From Myroides sp. WP-1 (GTDB lineage Bacteria; Bacteroidota; Bacteroidia; Flavobacteriales; Flavobacteriaceae), in contig NZ_JACHTC010000001.1 in NCBI RefSeq assembly GCF_014145635.1, forward strand, positions 310,001 through 374,000: a stretch of 64,000 bases of DNA, in the 5' to 3' direction. Shown piece by piece: positions 26,077 to 36,761 of this stretch. Under the pieces are notes generated by a model. It was given only the letters and a program-made list of their open reading frames with translations, searched no databases and had not been told where the DNA came from. Positions within the stretch are counted from its first letter, which is position 1, and each line of letters opens with the position of its first letter. The position numbers and the translations under genes were made by a program.

Positions 26077-28620
26077 TTATTCTTGATCTTGATCTTCTTC
26101 TGTTTCTTCGTTTACCTCTTCAGTAACATCCAATATGGTTCCATCAATTTCCACGAATTCTTGGTCTTGTTCATCTTCATCCTCCTCTTTCATCACCTTA
26201 CAAACTGCAGCAATTGAATCATTTCCTTTGATGTTAATCAAACGAACCCCTTGTGTAGCACGTCCCATTACACGTAAATCAGATATACGCATGCGAATCG
26301 TTAAGCCTGATTTGTTGATAATCATTAAATCATCTGCATCAGTAACCACGTTAATTGAAACCAATAATCCAGTTTTATCACTGATATTCATGGTTTTAAC
26401 ACCTTTACCTCCACGGTTTGTTTCACGATACTCTTCTAAAGCAGAACGCTTCCCATATCCATTTTCAGAAACAACTAATATTTCGCTGTTCAAATCACTA
26501 ACAGATACCATTCCGATTACTTCGTCTTTTTCATCTGCTAAAGTAATTCCGCGAACACCAGAAGCCGTTCTTCCCATTGGACGAGTTTTCTCCTCATCAA
26601 AGCGAACTAATTTACCCGATTTCACAGCAATTAGTACTTTACTCTTACCGTCTGTTAATTTTGCTTCTAGTAATTCATCATCTTCTTTGATGGTGATAGC
26701 ATTAATTCCGTTTTGTCTCGGACGTGAATATTGTTCTAAAGGTGTTTTCTTCACTTGACCTTGCTTTGTCGCCATGATCACATAGTGATTATTGATGTAC
26801 TCTTCATCTTTCAAATCTTGAGTACAAATAAACGCCTTCACTTTATCGTCATTCTCGATATTAATCAAGTTTTGAATTGCACGACCTTTACTTACTTTAG
26901 TACCTTCTGGAATTTCGTAAACTCTCATCCAGAAACACTTACCTTTTTGAGTAAAGAACAACATATACTGGTGGTTGGTAGCCACGTACATATGCTCTAA
27001 GAAATCTTGATCTCTTGTTCCTGCCGACTTTTGTCCTACTCCTCCTCTATTTTGAGTTTTGTATTCAGAAAGCGGTGTACGTTTGATATATCCAGCATGT
27101 GAAATAGTAATTACTACTTGTTCATCTGCAATAAGATCTGTAATACTCACATCTCCACCTGCATATTCAATGATTGAACGACGTTCATCACCAAATTTAT
27201 TTTTTACTTCTGTCAATTCTTCTTTAATCAAGTTCATTCGCATTTCTTTGCTTGCTAATAACTCTCTTAAATGATTAATTAACGTCATAATCTCTTCGTA
27301 TTCCGCGCGTAATTTATCTTGCTCCAGTCCAGTTAACTGACGTAGACGCATTTCGACAATAGCACGTGCTTGAATTTCTGACAGTGAGAAACGCTCAATT
27401 AATTTAGCTCTTGCTTCATCCGCATTGCTAGAAGAGCGAATCAAGGCAATTACTTCATCAATATTATCTGATGCAATAATTAATCCCTCTAAAATATGTG
27501 CGCGTTCTTCCGCTTTTCTCAATTCAAATTGCGTACGTCTAACTACCACATCGTGTCTGTGTTCAACGAAGTGATAAATTAACTCTTTAAGATTTAAAGT
27601 TTGTGGACGTCCGTCAACCAATGCGATATTATTCACACTGAACGACGATTGCAATTGTGTATATTTATAAAGTGTATTTAATACAATGTTTGGAATAGCA
27701 TCGCGTTTTAAAACGTAAACGATACGCATTCCCTTGCGATCAGATTCATCACGAATAGTTGCAATACCCTCAATTTTCTTTTCGTTTACTGCTTCTGCCG
27801 TTTTCTTGATCATTTCGGCTTTGTTCACTTGGAACGGAATTTCCGTTACAATGATACACTCTCTTCCATCAACTTCTTCAAAACTGGCTTTTGCTCGCAT
27901 AACAACACGACCACGACCTGTTTTGAATGCCTCTCTAACTCCTTCATAACCATAGATAATACCTCCTGTTGGAAAGTCAGGTGCTTTGATGTGATTCATC
28001 AATTCGTCAATCTCAATATCGTTATTGTCGATATAAGCTAATGTACCATCAATGACTTCTGAAAGGTTGTGTGGTGCCATGTTGGTCGCCATACCAACAG
28101 CAATACCTGAAGCACCATTAACCAATAACGTAGGAATACGCGTTGGCATTACTTTTGGTTCTTCTAAAGTATCGTCAAAGTTTAATTGAAAATCAACAGT
28201 TTCTTTATCGATATCGGCAAGAATCTCTTCAGACATCTTCTTCATTCTAGCCTCTGTATAACGCATTGCTGCGGGGCTATCTCCATCTACAGATCCAAAG
28301 TTACCTTGTCCATCTACAAGCAAATAACGCATGCTCCAATCTTGAGCCATACGCACCATGGCGTCATATACAGAACTATCACCGTGTGGGTGGTATTTAC
28401 CCAAAACTTCCCCTACAATTCTGGCAGACTTTTTATGTGCTCTATTAGACATCACGCCTAACTCATACATACCAAATAACACTCTACGATGCACAGGTTT
28501 TAAGCCATCTCTAACATCGGGAAGTGCTCTAGACACAATCACAGACATTGAATAATCAATGTAGGCTGATTTCATCTGTTCCTCAATGTTAATAGGAATC
28601 AACTTTTCTCCTTCAGACAT
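26077..28620 (-). CDS. gyrA: DNA gyrase subunit A
   Basis: An 847-residue type IIA topoisomerase subunit that introduces negative supercoils with GyrB. The N-terminal winged-helix region contains [18 protein letters not shown], and the active-site tyrosine is in [10 protein letters not shown]. The quinolone-determining positions equivalent to E. coli Ser83 and Asp87 are S82 and D86, so no common resistance change is present. The C-terminal beta-pinwheel contains the GyrA-box-like sequence TNRGGKG, which separates it from ParC (59644-62307). The acidic C-terminal tail is typical. It leads a two-gene operon with the TPR gene. Confidence 0.97.
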   Translation of the reverse strand: MSEGEKLIPINIEEQMKSAYIDYSMSVIVSRALPDVRDGLKPVHRRVLFGMYELGVMSNRAHKKSARIVGEVLGKYHPHGDSSVYDAMVRMAQDWSMRYLLVDGQGNFGSVDGDSPAAMRYTEARMKKMSEEILADIDKETVDFQLNFDDTLEEPKVMPTRIPTLLVNGASGIAVGMATNMAPHNLSEVIDGTLAYIDNNDIEIDELMNHIKAPDFPTGGIIYGYEGVREAFKTGRGRVVMRAKASFEEVDGRECIIVTEIPFQVNKAEMIKKTAEAVNEKKIEGIATIRDESDRKGMRIVYVLKRDAIPNIVLNTLYKYTQLQSSFSVNNIALVDGRPQTLNLKELIYHFVEHRHDVVVRRTQFELRKAEERAHILEGLIIASDNIDEVIALIRSSSNADEARAKLIERFSLSEIQARAIVEMRLRQLTGLEQDKLRAEYEEIMTLINHLRELLASKEMRMNLIKEELTEVKNKFGDERRSIIEYAGGDVSITDLIADEQVVITISHAGYIKRTPLSEYKTQNRGGVGQKSAGTRDQDFLEHMYVATNHQYMLFFTQKGKCFWMRVYEIPEGTKVSKGRAIQNLINIENDDKVKAFICTQDLKDEEYINNHYVIMATKQGQVKKTPLEQYSRPRQNGINAITIKEDDELLEAKLTDGKSKVLIAVKSGKLVRFDEEKTRPMGRTASGVRGITLADEKDEVIGMVSVSDLNSEILVVSENGYGKRSALEEYRETNRGGKGVKTMNISDKTGLLVSINVVTDADDLMIINKSGLTIRMRISDLRVMGRATQGVRLINIKGNDSIAAVCKVMKEEDEDEQDQEFVEIDGTILDVTEEVNEETEEDQDQE

Positions 28621-28780
28621 AAGTATATTAAATTTAAATTGTCATTATTAAACGTGCTAATATACAGATTTTATCGCGTTTTTCCATACTTAAAAGGCAT
28701 GAAAAACACCTTTTTTTTAATAAATATTGTTTAAAAAAGAAATGTTCAACTCCAAGTGCTATATTGCCCTAGACCCCTAC

Positions 28781-28813
28781 AAAAAAATCCCATCAAAAGT
28801 GATGGGATTTTTT
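28781..28813 (-). terminator. Bidirectional-looking terminator after the BtuF-like gene
   Basis: AAAAATCCCATCA pairs with TGATGGGATTTTT around a 4-base loop. On the minus strand the T-run follows the stem. It sits at the end of the 28815-29612 gene, overlapping its last bases. Confidence 0.85.
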
Positions 28814-28814
28814 G

Positions 28815-29612
28815 TTATAATCGATTGTGTATCTGTTTAAAATAATCAAAAGCCTTTGCTACGGATGTTCCATACCAGGAAAACATTTCTCCTTCAACAA
28901 AGATCGTTTTTCCGTGATGTGTAAAACGCCCTATTTCAAAAGCATCTTCTTCTTGAAAAGCATAGGGAACCGAAGGCAAAAAGACCAACTCAGGATCTCC
29001 TTGTATTCGAATCTTTTTAATCTCCACTTCGGGATAAGTCTCTACTCGATTCGCGTAGACATTCTCGAACTGATTTAAGGTCAACATTTCTTGTATAAAC
29101 GTCCCTTCTCCAGCTACTGTATGTGGATCTTTTCCTACAAAGTACGCTACTTTATAACCGGGTTTACCGCTTACAAAATCCATCAAATCTCTTTGACCAA
29201 ATTGTATTTTATCTATCCACTTACGCGCTTCTGTACGCTTATTAAACAATTGCCCTAAAGCTTCTATCATTTGAATATTTTGATCCATTGTACGGACATC
29301 TGAAAGCCATACGGGACAAATTCCCTGTAGTTGTTCAATTCCCTCAATAGTATTCTCGTCTACATTAGCAATAATAACGTCAGGATTCAACAACTTAATC
29401 TGTTCGACATCTACCTTTTTGGTTTCTCCAACTTTTGTCTTCGTTACTTTCAAGTGATATGGGTGTATACAAGCCGTTGTAATCCCCACTAATTCATCCT
29501 CAAGTCCCAAGTCAAAAAGCGTCGCTGTAAGCGATGGAACTAATGAAACAATGCGCTTTGGCGTATGTTCAAACTTGTGTTCACGACCAAGCTGATCCTT
29601 TAGTATTAGCAT
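28815..29612 (-). CDS. BtuF-like helical-backbone metal receptor domain protein without signal peptide
   Basis: A 265-residue protein with the fold of periplasmic cobalamin/siderophore-binding proteins: [27 protein letters not shown] at the N-terminus and [17 protein letters not shown] after it. These proteins normally have a signal peptide; none is visible and the domain starts within 20 residues. It is therefore probably cytoplasmic, unless the start is misjudged. The ATG overlaps pyrF by 7 bp, so the two are coupled. No ABC partner is nearby. A cobalamin- or metal-binding intracellular role is a guess. Confidence 0.75.
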   Translation of the reverse strand: MLILKDQLGREHKFEHTPKRIVSLVPSLTATLFDLGLEDELVGITTACIHPYHLKVTKTKVGETKKVDVEQIKLLNPDVIIANVDENTIEGIEQLQGICPVWLSDVRTMDQNIQMIEALGQLFNKRTEARKWIDKIQFGQRDLMDFVSGKPGYKVAYFVGKDPHTVAGEGTFIQEMLTLNQFENVYANRVETYPEVEIKKIRIQGDPELVFLPSVPYAFQEEDAFEIGRFTHHGKTIFVEGEMFSWYGTSVAKAFDYFKQIHNRL

Positions 29613-30430
29613 AATTTCTCTTTTAAAATCTCTTGCATTTCTCTTTGCATCTTCAAGGCTTCTTCTCTAGCTTTTTCTGCGAAATCTGCTTGATTTGATG
29701 CATATATAATCCCTCTTGAAGAATTGATCAACAACCCTACATTGTCTGCTAAACCATACTGACAAACTTCTTTTAAACTACCTCCTTGTGCACCTACACC
29801 AGGCACTAATAAGAAGCTATTAGGCACCACTTGACGGATATCTTTAAAATACTCTGCTTTTGTAGCTCCCACCACGTACATTAACTGATCTGCGTTTTTA
29901 TATTGCTGGGAAGTTTGAATTACTTTTTTATACAGCGGTTCGCCTTCTATCATTTGTGTTTGAAAATCAAAAGCCCCTTCGTTTGAAGTCAACGCCAACA
30001 AAATAGTGTGTTTGTTCTCAAAAGCCAAAAAAGGTTCAACAGAATCTTTTCCCATATAAGGAGCAACAGTAACGCTGTCAAAAGCCATATCTTCAAAGAA
30101 TGCTTTTGCATACATCGAAGCAGTGTTGCCAATGTCTCCTCGTTTTGCATCTGCAATGGTAAAAAGTGTGGGATAATTCTCTTTGATATAAGCAATCGTC
30201 TTTTTTAATGATTCCCACCCTTGTATTCCATAAGCTTCAAAAAACGCAATATTGGGTTTATAAGCTACGGCTAAATCATGAGTGGCATCAATAATAGCCT
30301 TGTTAAAACTAAAAATAGGATCCTCTTCTTCTAACAAAAAAGCGGGAATTTTAGTCAAATCAACGTCTAAACCTACACATAAAAATGATTGCTTACGCTG
30401 AATTTGCTCTAGGAGTTGTTGTGTTGTCAT
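29606..30430 (-). CDS. pyrF: Orotidine 5'-phosphate decarboxylase, long (274-residue) type
   Basis: Decarboxylates OMP to UMP in the last step of pyrimidine synthesis. The catalytic motif [10 protein letters not shown], with its Asp-Lys-x-x-Asp, is present near residue 95. The N-terminus [14 protein letters not shown] and the PGVGAQGG phosphate loop are characteristic of the longer bacterial type. It overlaps the BtuF-like gene by 7 bp. It lies 57 bp after prfA, but a terminator at 30444-30471 intervenes, so it may have partly independent expression. Confidence 0.95.
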   Translation of the reverse strand: MTTQQLLEQIQRKQSFLCVGLDVDLTKIPAFLLEEEDPIFSFNKAIIDATHDLAVAYKPNIAFFEAYGIQGWESLKKTIAYIKENYPTLFTIADAKRGDIGNTASMYAKAFFEDMAFDSVTVAPYMGKDSVEPFLAFENKHTILLALTSNEGAFDFQTQMIEGEPLYKKVIQTSQQYKNADQLMYVVGATKAEYFKDIRQVVPNSFLLVPGVGAQGGSLKEVCQYGLADNVGLLINSSRGIIYASNQADFAEKAREEALKMQREMQEILKEKLC

Positions 30431-30443
30431 GCTTTACTATTTG

Positions 30444-30471
30444 AAAAAAACCACACTGCCTAGTGTGGTTT
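30444..30471 (-). terminator. Terminator between prfA and pyrF
   Basis: On the minus strand AAACCACACT pairs with AGTGTGGTTT over a 4-base loop, followed by TTTTTTT. It sits in the 57-bp gap after prfA and before pyrF. Confidence 0.8.
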
Positions 30472-30487
30472 CTCTTTATCTTGCGGT

Positions 30488-31561
30488 TTAATAAACTTCG
30501 CTTTCTTTTAATTTCTCTGTATTACTTACCAACTGTAGTTCTTCTACAATTTTTTGAATCCCTCCATTCATAACACCATCTAAATCATATAGCGTTAATC
30601 CAATGCGGTGATCTGTAACACGTCCTTGTGGATAGTTATACGTTCTAATTTTTGCAGAACGGTCTCCACTACTTACCTGAGAATTACGTTTCTTCGCATC
30701 TTCTTCTTGCTTTTTCGCCAATTCCATTTCATATAAACGCGAACGCAATACAGATAAAGCTTTGTCTTTATTCTTGTGTTGTGACTTTTCATCCTGACAT
30801 TGCGCTACTAATCCTGTAGGAATATGCGTCATACGCACTGCAGATTTAGTTGTATTTACCGACTGTCCTCCAGGTCCTGATGAACAGAATAAATCAATAC
30901 GCACATCATTCATATCGATATGAACGTCAAACTCTTCTGCTTCTGGCAATACCATTACCGTAGCGGCCGAAGTGTGCACACGTCCTTGTGTTTCTGTCTG
31001 AGGTACGCGTTGTACACGGTGAACTCCAGCTTCAAACTTCAACGTTCCGTAAACATCTTCTCCTGTTACTTCGAAAATAATTTCTTTATAACCTCCGGAA
31101 GTTCCTTCGTTAACGTCTACTACAGAAGTTCTCCATCCTCTTGACTCACAGTACTTCGTATACATTCTGAACAAATCACCAGCAAAAATACTAGCCTCAT
31201 CACCTCCAGTACCAGCGCGAACTTCAACCATTACGTTTTTCGCGTCTTCTGGATCTTTCGGGATCAAAAGAAACTTAATTTCCTCTTCCAATTCTGGTAA
31301 ACGACCTTTCGCTTCATCCATCTGCATTTTGGCCATTTCAACCATTTCAGCATCGCTTCCATCGGCTAATATTTCATTAGCTTCGGCTATATTTCCTGTC
31401 AGATTTAAATACTCCGCGCGTTTTTCAACTAGCTGTTTTAAATCTTTGTATTCTTTGTTTAATTGAACATAGCGTTTCTGATCAGCAATAACATCTGGTT
31501 GAATAATCAAATCAGAGATTTCGTCAAAACGTTGTTTTATAATTTGTAATCTATCTATCAT
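30488..31561 (-). CDS. prfA: Peptide chain release factor 1
   Basis: A 357-residue class I release factor that reads UAA and UAG and triggers peptide release. The catalytic GGQ lies in [18 protein letters not shown]. The N-terminal helical domain begins [15 protein letters not shown], and C-terminal [22 protein letters not shown] is typical of RF1. The GGQ Gln is the substrate of PrmC (2917-3756). A -7 box precedes it at 31592-31599. Confidence 0.97.
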   Translation of the reverse strand: MIDRLQIIKQRFDEISDLIIQPDVIADQKRYVQLNKEYKDLKQLVEKRAEYLNLTGNIAEANEILADGSDAEMVEMAKMQMDEAKGRLPELEEEIKFLLIPKDPEDAKNVMVEVRAGTGGDEASIFAGDLFRMYTKYCESRGWRTSVVDVNEGTSGGYKEIIFEVTGEDVYGTLKFEAGVHRVQRVPQTETQGRVHTSAATVMVLPEAEEFDVHIDMNDVRIDLFCSSGPGGQSVNTTKSAVRMTHIPTGLVAQCQDEKSQHKNKDKALSVLRSRLYEMELAKKQEEDAKKRNSQVSSGDRSAKIRTYNYPQGRVTDHRIGLTLYDLDGVMNGGIQKIVEELQLVSNTEKLKESEVY

Positions 31562-31591
31562 ATCTTGAAAAGAGATAATTTAATTGGATTG

Positions 31592-31599
31592 CAAAGTTA
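31592..31599 (-). promoter_or_regulatory. -7 box for prfA
   Basis: TAACTTTG on the minus strand matches TAnnTTTG, 31 bases before the prfA ATG. It abuts the T-run side of the YceI-gene terminator, so prfA has its own start. Confidence 0.5.
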
Positions 31600-31632
31600 A
31601 AAAAAAAGAGGAATATATCCGCATATTCCTCT
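31599..31632 (-). terminator. Terminator after the YceI-family gene
   Basis: On the minus strand AAGAGGAATAT pairs with ATATTCCTCTT (6-base loop) and runs into nine T. It begins 24 bases after the YceI stop. Confidence 0.85.
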
Positions 31633-31655
31633 TGATTTCGTGTATTTATCTCTAT

Positions 31656-32264
31656 TTATTTTTTAATCTCTACTGCGATATCAACATCTGACCATGTTTT
31701 CCCTTCGTGCAAAGCATTACAAGCTTCATGTAAGGCATTGAATGCGTCTTTTGCTGTAAAATCTGCTAAAATATCAATTGACCCATTTAATTTCACTCCG
31801 TTTTCTGTTGCAACATAAGTAAATTCTTTTTCTTTTGTCACACCGTTTAACGTTAAGTTTACTAAAACTTTTCCGTCTTTAAATTCACCAAAGAAACCAT
31901 TGATATTACCAACTAGTTTACTAAAAAAGTTCAAACGCAAAGTCTCATCTCTTGCAGGATCTCCAGTACTTGCAGAACTCGTTACAATAGCAAACTGAGC
32001 CCCTTTCAACCCTTCTTCTAATGTAGCAGCCTCTTGATTTACCTCAGCTAATTTTATCTCGTCGAATGTTCCTTTCACCCCTACTTTTGCAGGTGTTTTG
32101 AATGCAGTCCATTCTACAGTATACGTCAATTCTTTTTGTTTAGGCGCTTCTGTTGTTTGTTCTACTGCTTGCTCTGGTGCCGCAGGTGTATCTGTTGATT
32201 TTTTATCTCCACATGATATAGCAACGAAGCTTACTAAAGCCAAGGCTAAGATAGATTTTTTCAT
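31656..32264 (-). CDS. YceI-family lipoprotein
   Basis: A 202-residue lipoprotein (lipobox AISC, Cys18) with a Pro/Glu/Thr-rich linker (24-45) and then a YceI-like domain, starting LTYTVEWTAFKTPAKVGVKGTFDEI. YceI proteins form lipocalin-like barrels that bind isoprenoid or other lipophilic molecules in the periplasm. Two nearly repeated AFNALHEACNALHEG segments near the C-terminus are unusual. It is monocistronic, with a terminator 24 bases downstream. Confidence 0.8.
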   Translation of the reverse strand: MKKSILALALVSFVAISCGDKKSTDTPAAPEQAVEQTTEAPKQKELTYTVEWTAFKTPAKVGVKGTFDEIKLAEVNQEAATLEEGLKGAQFAIVTSSASTGDPARDETLRLNFFSKLVGNINGFFGEFKDGKVLVNLTLNGVTKEKEFTYVATENGVKLNGSIDILADFTAKDAFNALHEACNALHEGKTWSDVDIAVEIKK

Positions 32265-32477
32265 AATGTTTTTGAGTTTTGTTTTTTTTTCTTAAAGCAA
32301 CTAAAGTACAAAAAGCATTTTACAATTCAGCTTCTTCAAAAATTAAAATTTCCTTAAAAAAGTTAAGAACTCTTCTTGCTTTATCCATCATATATCCAAG
32401 TCATTACCGTTTATTCGCAATTATAAAACACATTGTCAGTATTTCAACCATACGTGAAACTACGATAAAGCCTTAAC

Positions 32478-32511
32478 AAAAAAAAGCAGTAAACGATGGT
32501 TTACTGCTTTC
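32478..32511 (-). terminator. Terminator after pepD
   Basis: GCAGTAAAC pairs with GTTTACTGC around a short loop, with an A-run/T-run on both sides. The minus-strand T-run is longer, giving termination of pepD about 20 bases after its stop. Confidence 0.85.
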
Positions 32512-32532
32512 CTATCTTGAAGATCTAATTAC

Positions 32533-34005
32533 TTAGTTTTTTACTGGGATCTGTTTTAAAATCTCTAAAACAAAGTTCCAGAATTTTTGTAGTGATTCGA
32601 TGTTTGCACGTTCTGCAGGAGAGTGAGCTCCTTTGATTGTTGGCCCAAAAGAAATCATATCCATTGTCGGATAATGTGTTCCTAAGATTCCACATTCCAA
32701 ACCTGCGTGACATGCCACAACATTAGGTTTCACTTGGTGTTGTTGCTCGTAAATATCTACAAGCACATCCAAAATTTCCGATTCAGGATTTGGACTCCAT
32801 CCTGGGTATGAACCTGAGAATTCAACTTCACATCCCATCAATTCAAAAGCAGAGCGCAAGCCATTCGCTACGTCCATTTTAGATGACTCTACGGAAGAAC
32901 GCGTTAAACACTTCACACTCAACTGTCCATTTCCTACTTCTACTTTGGCAATATTATTTGATGCCTCTACTAAATCATCAAAATCAGGACTCATACGGAA
33001 TACACCATTATGAGCTGTATACATTGAGCGAACAAAGAAATACTGTGCCATGGATGGCATTACTTTTTTCGGAGTTTCAGCAGGATCTAATTTGTCAAAA
33101 ATGATTTCTAAGTCAGGATCTACTGTATGTAATTCTGCTTTGATTTCCTCGACAATTTGAGTCATATCATACACAAACGCTTCGTCGTACATTTGAGCAA
33201 TTACAACTGTTGCCACGCTTTCACGTGGAATAGCATTGCGCAAGCTTCCTCCTTTTATCGTCGCAATTTGCAGACCAAAATTATCAAAAGAATCAAACAA
33301 TAGACGATTCATGATTTTATTGGCATTCCCCAATCCTTTGTGGATATCCATTCCCGAATGTCCTCCATTCAATCCTTTTACAGTAATTCTATATCCTACT
33401 GCATTTTCTGGTGTATCTTCTTCATCGTATTCTGCAGTAGCAGTTACATCAATACCTCCAGCACATCCGATATCAATTTCATCGTCTTCTTCTGTATCAA
33501 GATTTAAAAGGATTTCTCCTTCTAACAATCCACCTTTTAAACCTTTAGCTCCTGTCATTCCCGTTTCTTCATCAATCGTGAATAAAGCTTCAATTGCCGG
33601 ATGTGGAATATCCTTACTCTCTAGGATTGCCATAATAGTAGCAACTCCTAATCCGTTATCTGCACCTAAAGTTGTTCCTTTTGCACGCACCCAACCGTCT
33701 TCAACATACATTTCGATACCTTGAGTATCAAAATCAAAATCAGTGTCGTTGTTTTTTTGGTGAACCATATCCAAATGCGATTGCATAACAATCGTTTTTC
33801 TGTTCTCCATTCCCGCTGTAGCAGGTTTTTTGATGATTACGTTTCCTACTTCATCTTGGATTGTTTCTAGTCCTAATGACTTTCCGAAGTCTACCATAAA
33901 CGCAATTACACGTTCTTCTTTTTTAGATGGACGCGGTACTGCATTTAAATCAGCAAACTTATTCCATACTTGTTTAGGTTCTAAGTTTCTTATTTCTTGG
34001 TTCAT
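32533..34005 (-). CDS. pepD: Cytosolic beta-alanyl-/non-specific dipeptidase PepD (M20 family)
   Basis: A 490-residue M20-family metallopeptidase that hydrolyses dipeptides. The metal ligands and catalytic residues are visible: SHLDMVHQ, LGADNGLG, and the catalytic Glu pair in TIDEETGMTGAKGL, followed by NLDTEEDDEIDIGCAGG. The lid domain is inserted in the middle, and the C-terminal ligand His is in GAHSPAERANI. Length is typical. It is monocistronic; its promoter has a -7 box at 34041-34048. Confidence 0.95.
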   Translation of the reverse strand: MNQEIRNLEPKQVWNKFADLNAVPRPSKKEERVIAFMVDFGKSLGLETIQDEVGNVIIKKPATAGMENRKTIVMQSHLDMVHQKNNDTDFDFDTQGIEMYVEDGWVRAKGTTLGADNGLGVATIMAILESKDIPHPAIEALFTIDEETGMTGAKGLKGGLLEGEILLNLDTEEDDEIDIGCAGGIDVTATAEYDEEDTPENAVGYRITVKGLNGGHSGMDIHKGLGNANKIMNRLLFDSFDNFGLQIATIKGGSLRNAIPRESVATVVIAQMYDEAFVYDMTQIVEEIKAELHTVDPDLEIIFDKLDPAETPKKVMPSMAQYFFVRSMYTAHNGVFRMSPDFDDLVEASNNIAKVEVGNGQLSVKCLTRSSVESSKMDVANGLRSAFELMGCEVEFSGSYPGWSPNPESEILDVLVDIYEQQHQVKPNVVACHAGLECGILGTHYPTMDMISFGPTIKGAHSPAERANIESLQKFWNFVLEILKQIPVKN

Positions 34006-34040
34006 AATTTCAATATAGATTCTTATTATTCCTTGTTCTT

Positions 34041-34048
34041 CAAAGGTA
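34041..34048 (-). promoter_or_regulatory. -7 box for pepD
   Basis: On the minus strand TACCTTTG matches TAnnTTTG, 36 bases before the pepD ATG. The -33 element is not convincing. Confidence 0.5.
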
Positions 34049-34147
34049 AACTATTCTCTTTAAAAATGAGGCACTACATGCGATTTTGTTCCTAACGGTT
34101 CGTTTACTTCTCAAACAAACATAAAGTAAAACATCAAACAAAACAAC

Positions 34148-34990
34148 CTAACTTACTTTAGGAGAGGTTATTGTAGTCCCTATACTTGCAAAAACGACAC
34201 AAGCTACTGACAGCCATTGTACAATAGTTAAAGCTTCTCCCAAAAACAACAAACCACTTAATGCAGCGAAGGCAGGGTGTAAACTCGTTAAAATACTAAA
34301 GCTCTTAGCAGGAATGCGTTTCATTGCAACTAAGTCGAGCGTAAATGGCAAGGAGCTAGATAAAATAGCAACGGCTAATCCCAAAAAGAAATACGGCCAT
34401 GTCAGGTGGATCAATCCTCCTGACGCAATACCAAAAGGGACAATAATCATAGCTGCAAACAAAGTTCCGATAGACACCGCGGTACGACCATCGATTAGCT
34501 GGGTTACTTTACTGCCCATAACAATATAACCTACCCAAAACATACCTGCCATAAATGCCATTCCCAACCCAAGTAAATCCACGTTATCGCTCTTCCAAGG
34601 TACAATTAATAAAATTCCAATACACGCCAATAAAGCCCACAGCACATCCAATACTCTTCTAGACAAAAACAACGCTAAAAGCAAAGGACCAACAAATTCA
34701 ACCGTAACTCCCAATCCTAAAGGCACTCGTTCAATGGCAAAGTAAAAGAGTAAATTCATCCCCCCTATGCTACATCCGTATCCTAAACAGCAGAGCCATT
34801 GTTTTTTATTTAATGATTTTAGATTCGGTCTATTAATAAGTAGCAGTAAGATAGCTGATAGACCAATGCGCAAGGAACTTGCACCAGCTGGTCCTAAGAC
34901 AGGAAACAGCCTTTTTGCTAATGACGCACCACCTTGAACACACATAATAGAGGTTAAAGCAGCCGAAATAGCAGTTCTTTTTTCACTCAT
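34148..34990 (-). CDS. RhtA-like EamA transporter (threonine/homoserine or drug exporter type)
   Basis: A 280-residue, about ten-helix inner-membrane protein. It matches my memory of E. coli RhtA at several places: QGGASLAKRLFP near the start, GGMNLLFYFAIERVPLGLGVTVEFVGPLLLALFLSRR, and AKSFSILTSLHPAFAALSGLLFLGE near the end. RhtA exports threonine and homoserine, so an amino-acid exporter is likely, although the exact substrate is not shown. It is monocistronic. Confidence 0.8.
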   Translation of the reverse strand: MSEKRTAISAALTSIMCVQGGASLAKRLFPVLGPAGASSLRIGLSAILLLLINRPNLKSLNKKQWLCCLGYGCSIGGMNLLFYFAIERVPLGLGVTVEFVGPLLLALFLSRRVLDVLWALLACIGILLIVPWKSDNVDLLGLGMAFMAGMFWVGYIVMGSKVTQLIDGRTAVSIGTLFAAMIIVPFGIASGGLIHLTWPYFFLGLAVAILSSSLPFTLDLVAMKRIPAKSFSILTSLHPAFAALSGLLFLGEALTIVQWLSVACVVFASIGTTITSPKVS

Positions 34991-35131
34991 TTCAAACGAT
35001 TAAACACCTAAACATTACGCCTTACAAGGGCTAAAGTTTATATTTCTCGCAAAAGTACTGCTTCAAACCAACTATCGCAATGGAAAAAACGTATTTATTT
35101 TAGTAGAAAAGCGCATTATACACAAAAAAAT

Positions 35132-36139
35132 CTAGGGTGTTCTAAAATTGGCGTGTTGCGTTGCTGTAAAGAAATCGCAAAAAATTTGATAGATTGGTTG
35201 ATCGACTTGCGTGCCTTTAATCCCCAATTGAACATAAACCTGTGTGAGGTATAAAGTTAGTCGCTCTACCAACTCAACGCCAAAACGATGAATATCGTCT
35301 TCAAGTTTGGGTGAGACAACAGCACCTAGAGCCAATACTTGTTCTATTTGACTTGCATACTTCAACGTTTGTTGCCATGATTTTTCAATTTCCACTATTG
35401 CCTCTACTGACTTAGCGTGTATTACATGCTTTTGCGCCTCTTCCATGAAGTGATGGGCCATTCCTATATAATTAACCAGTAAAGTTAGATCAGCAAAAAC
35501 GCGAAAGGGAATTTTCGTTACGATATCTTGCGTATAAAATGTATCATATACAAAGTGATGATCTGCAGGAATAGTCACCTGCTCGACTTGAAAAGAGAAC
35601 GTTCCAGTTGCCTTCATTCCCATTGATTTCCAATTGGCAATAACCGTTACTTGATCTTGTGCTACAATGAACGAGCGAACCACAGGATTTCCCGTGTCAT
35701 CTAACAACTGCTTTCCCTGTTTCAATACATGTGCATTGAGTGTAAAGTGACTCAAATAGGGAGCGCCCGTAGCATAGTGCCATATCCCATTTATTGTATA
35801 ACTACCATCCTCTTGTTCATCCGCTGTTCCGCCAATCATACCACTTCCGCCAAAACAAGTGCGTTCCTTGCTAAACAGTTGCTTCGCGATTTTTGGTTGC
35901 ATATTGCGAGAAAAATAATTAGCTCCGGAACACAAGGTCAACATCCAACCTAAACTCCCATCTATCTTCGCCCATTCGTACAAATGTGAGAGTCCTGTTA
36001 CAAAATCACATCCCAATCCTCCATACGTTTTTGGCACCCAAATTTGCAGCCATCTTTTACTGTAAATATGTTCAATGACGGATTGCTGAATAGCTGTTGC
36101 TCCGTGCATAGCCTGTCTTAGTTCACTAACCTCTAACAT
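35132..36139 (-). CDS. Acyl-CoA dehydrogenase-like flavoprotein in the TPP-riboswitch operon
   Basis: A 335-residue protein with the acyl-CoA dehydrogenase/group D flavin monooxygenase fold. The N-terminal helical part YGGLGCDFVTGLSHLYEWA, middle-domain WHYATGAPYLSHF and TFSFQVEQVTIP, and helical C-terminal HANFRTP are recognisable. It is somewhat shorter than ordinary acyl-CoA dehydrogenases, and the usual catalytic Glu is not obvious. Its start overlaps pnuT by 14 bp, so it is co-transcribed and coupled to a thiamine transporter controlled by a TPP riboswitch. A role in thiamine or precursor salvage is inferred; an unrelated hitch-hiking enzyme is the alternative. Confidence 0.8.
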   Translation of the reverse strand: MLEVSELRQAMHGATAIQQSVIEHIYSKRWLQIWVPKTYGGLGCDFVTGLSHLYEWAKIDGSLGWMLTLCSGANYFSRNMQPKIAKQLFSKERTCFGGSGMIGGTADEQEDGSYTINGIWHYATGAPYLSHFTLNAHVLKQGKQLLDDTGNPVVRSFIVAQDQVTVIANWKSMGMKATGTFSFQVEQVTIPADHHFVYDTFYTQDIVTKIPFRVFADLTLLVNYIGMAHHFMEEAQKHVIHAKSVEAIVEIEKSWQQTLKYASQIEQVLALGAVVSPKLEDDIHRFGVELVERLTLYLTQVYVQLGIKGTQVDQPIYQIFCDFFTATQHANFRTP

Positions 36140-36722
36140 AGCGCTCTTCTTTTAAGATTCGACTCCATTTCACATACCCTATAACGGCAATGGTAAACAA
36201 AAACAAAGTTAGCCCTGCATAGAGGTATAGATTTTTATGTAACATCAGCGGAATGGAAATCAAATTACTGATATTCAACAGAATCCAATTTTCGATTTTG
36301 CGTTTTGCCATTAGCCACATCCCTGCCCAAGCAAAAGCACTCACCAAGGAATCCCAAATAGGAACATCCGAATCTGTATAATGTGTGAGAAAAAACCAAA
36401 ATAAACCAAATGTAAAGGTGACAATCCCTAAAACAATGAATTTCTCCTGAGAATTTGTTGTAGAAATATGCGCTTCTTCTTTTTGTTTACCGTATTTCCA
36501 AAAAAGCCATCCATAGATACTCATCACTAAATAGTAGAGATTGAGGGCAAATTCAGCATAGAGCTTAGCCACGATCATGACGTAAAGCGTCAACGATATA
36601 CCAGCAATACCAAATAGATAGTTATTGGAATTATTTCTTGAAGCAAGTACGACTTGAATCATAGAAAAAATGACACCGAGCCATTCGGTCCACGTAGTTT
36701 GTTGTAAGATTTCCTGCATCAT
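36126..36722 (-). CDS. pnuT: PnuT-like thiamine transporter (PnuC family)
   Basis: A 198-residue membrane protein of the PnuC family with about seven predicted helices and Trp-rich motifs such as WTEWLGVIFSMIQVVLASRNN, YLFGIAGISLTLYV and WKYGKQKEEAH. PnuC takes up nicotinamide riboside. The paralogue that is preceded by a TPP riboswitch in Bacteroidota takes thiamine and is called PnuT; here the riboswitch at 36762-36850 lies 40 bases upstream on the same strand, which decides the call. Two ATGs (36722 and 36719) are equally possible. Confidence 0.88.
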   Translation of the reverse strand: MMQEILQQTTWTEWLGVIFSMIQVVLASRNNSNNYLFGIAGISLTLYVMIVAKLYAEFALNLYYLVMSIYGWLFWKYGKQKEEAHISTTNSQEKFIVLGIVTFTFGLFWFFLTHYTDSDVPIWDSLVSAFAWAGMWLMAKRKIENWILLNISNLISIPLMLHKNLYLYAGLTLFLFTIAVIGYVKWSRILKEERYVRG

Positions 36723-36761
36723 ATTAACTTAACTAAAGTAAATGATGAGATGATAAATGGT

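Noticed and set aside
26135..26758. A 207-codon plus-strand ORF inside gyrA
   Set aside because: It lies fully antisense to a certain gene, has no motif and a composition expected from codon bias of the opposite strand.
33236..33724. A 162-codon plus-strand ORF inside pepD
   Set aside because: Antisense shadow; rich in Pro/Ser with no domain.
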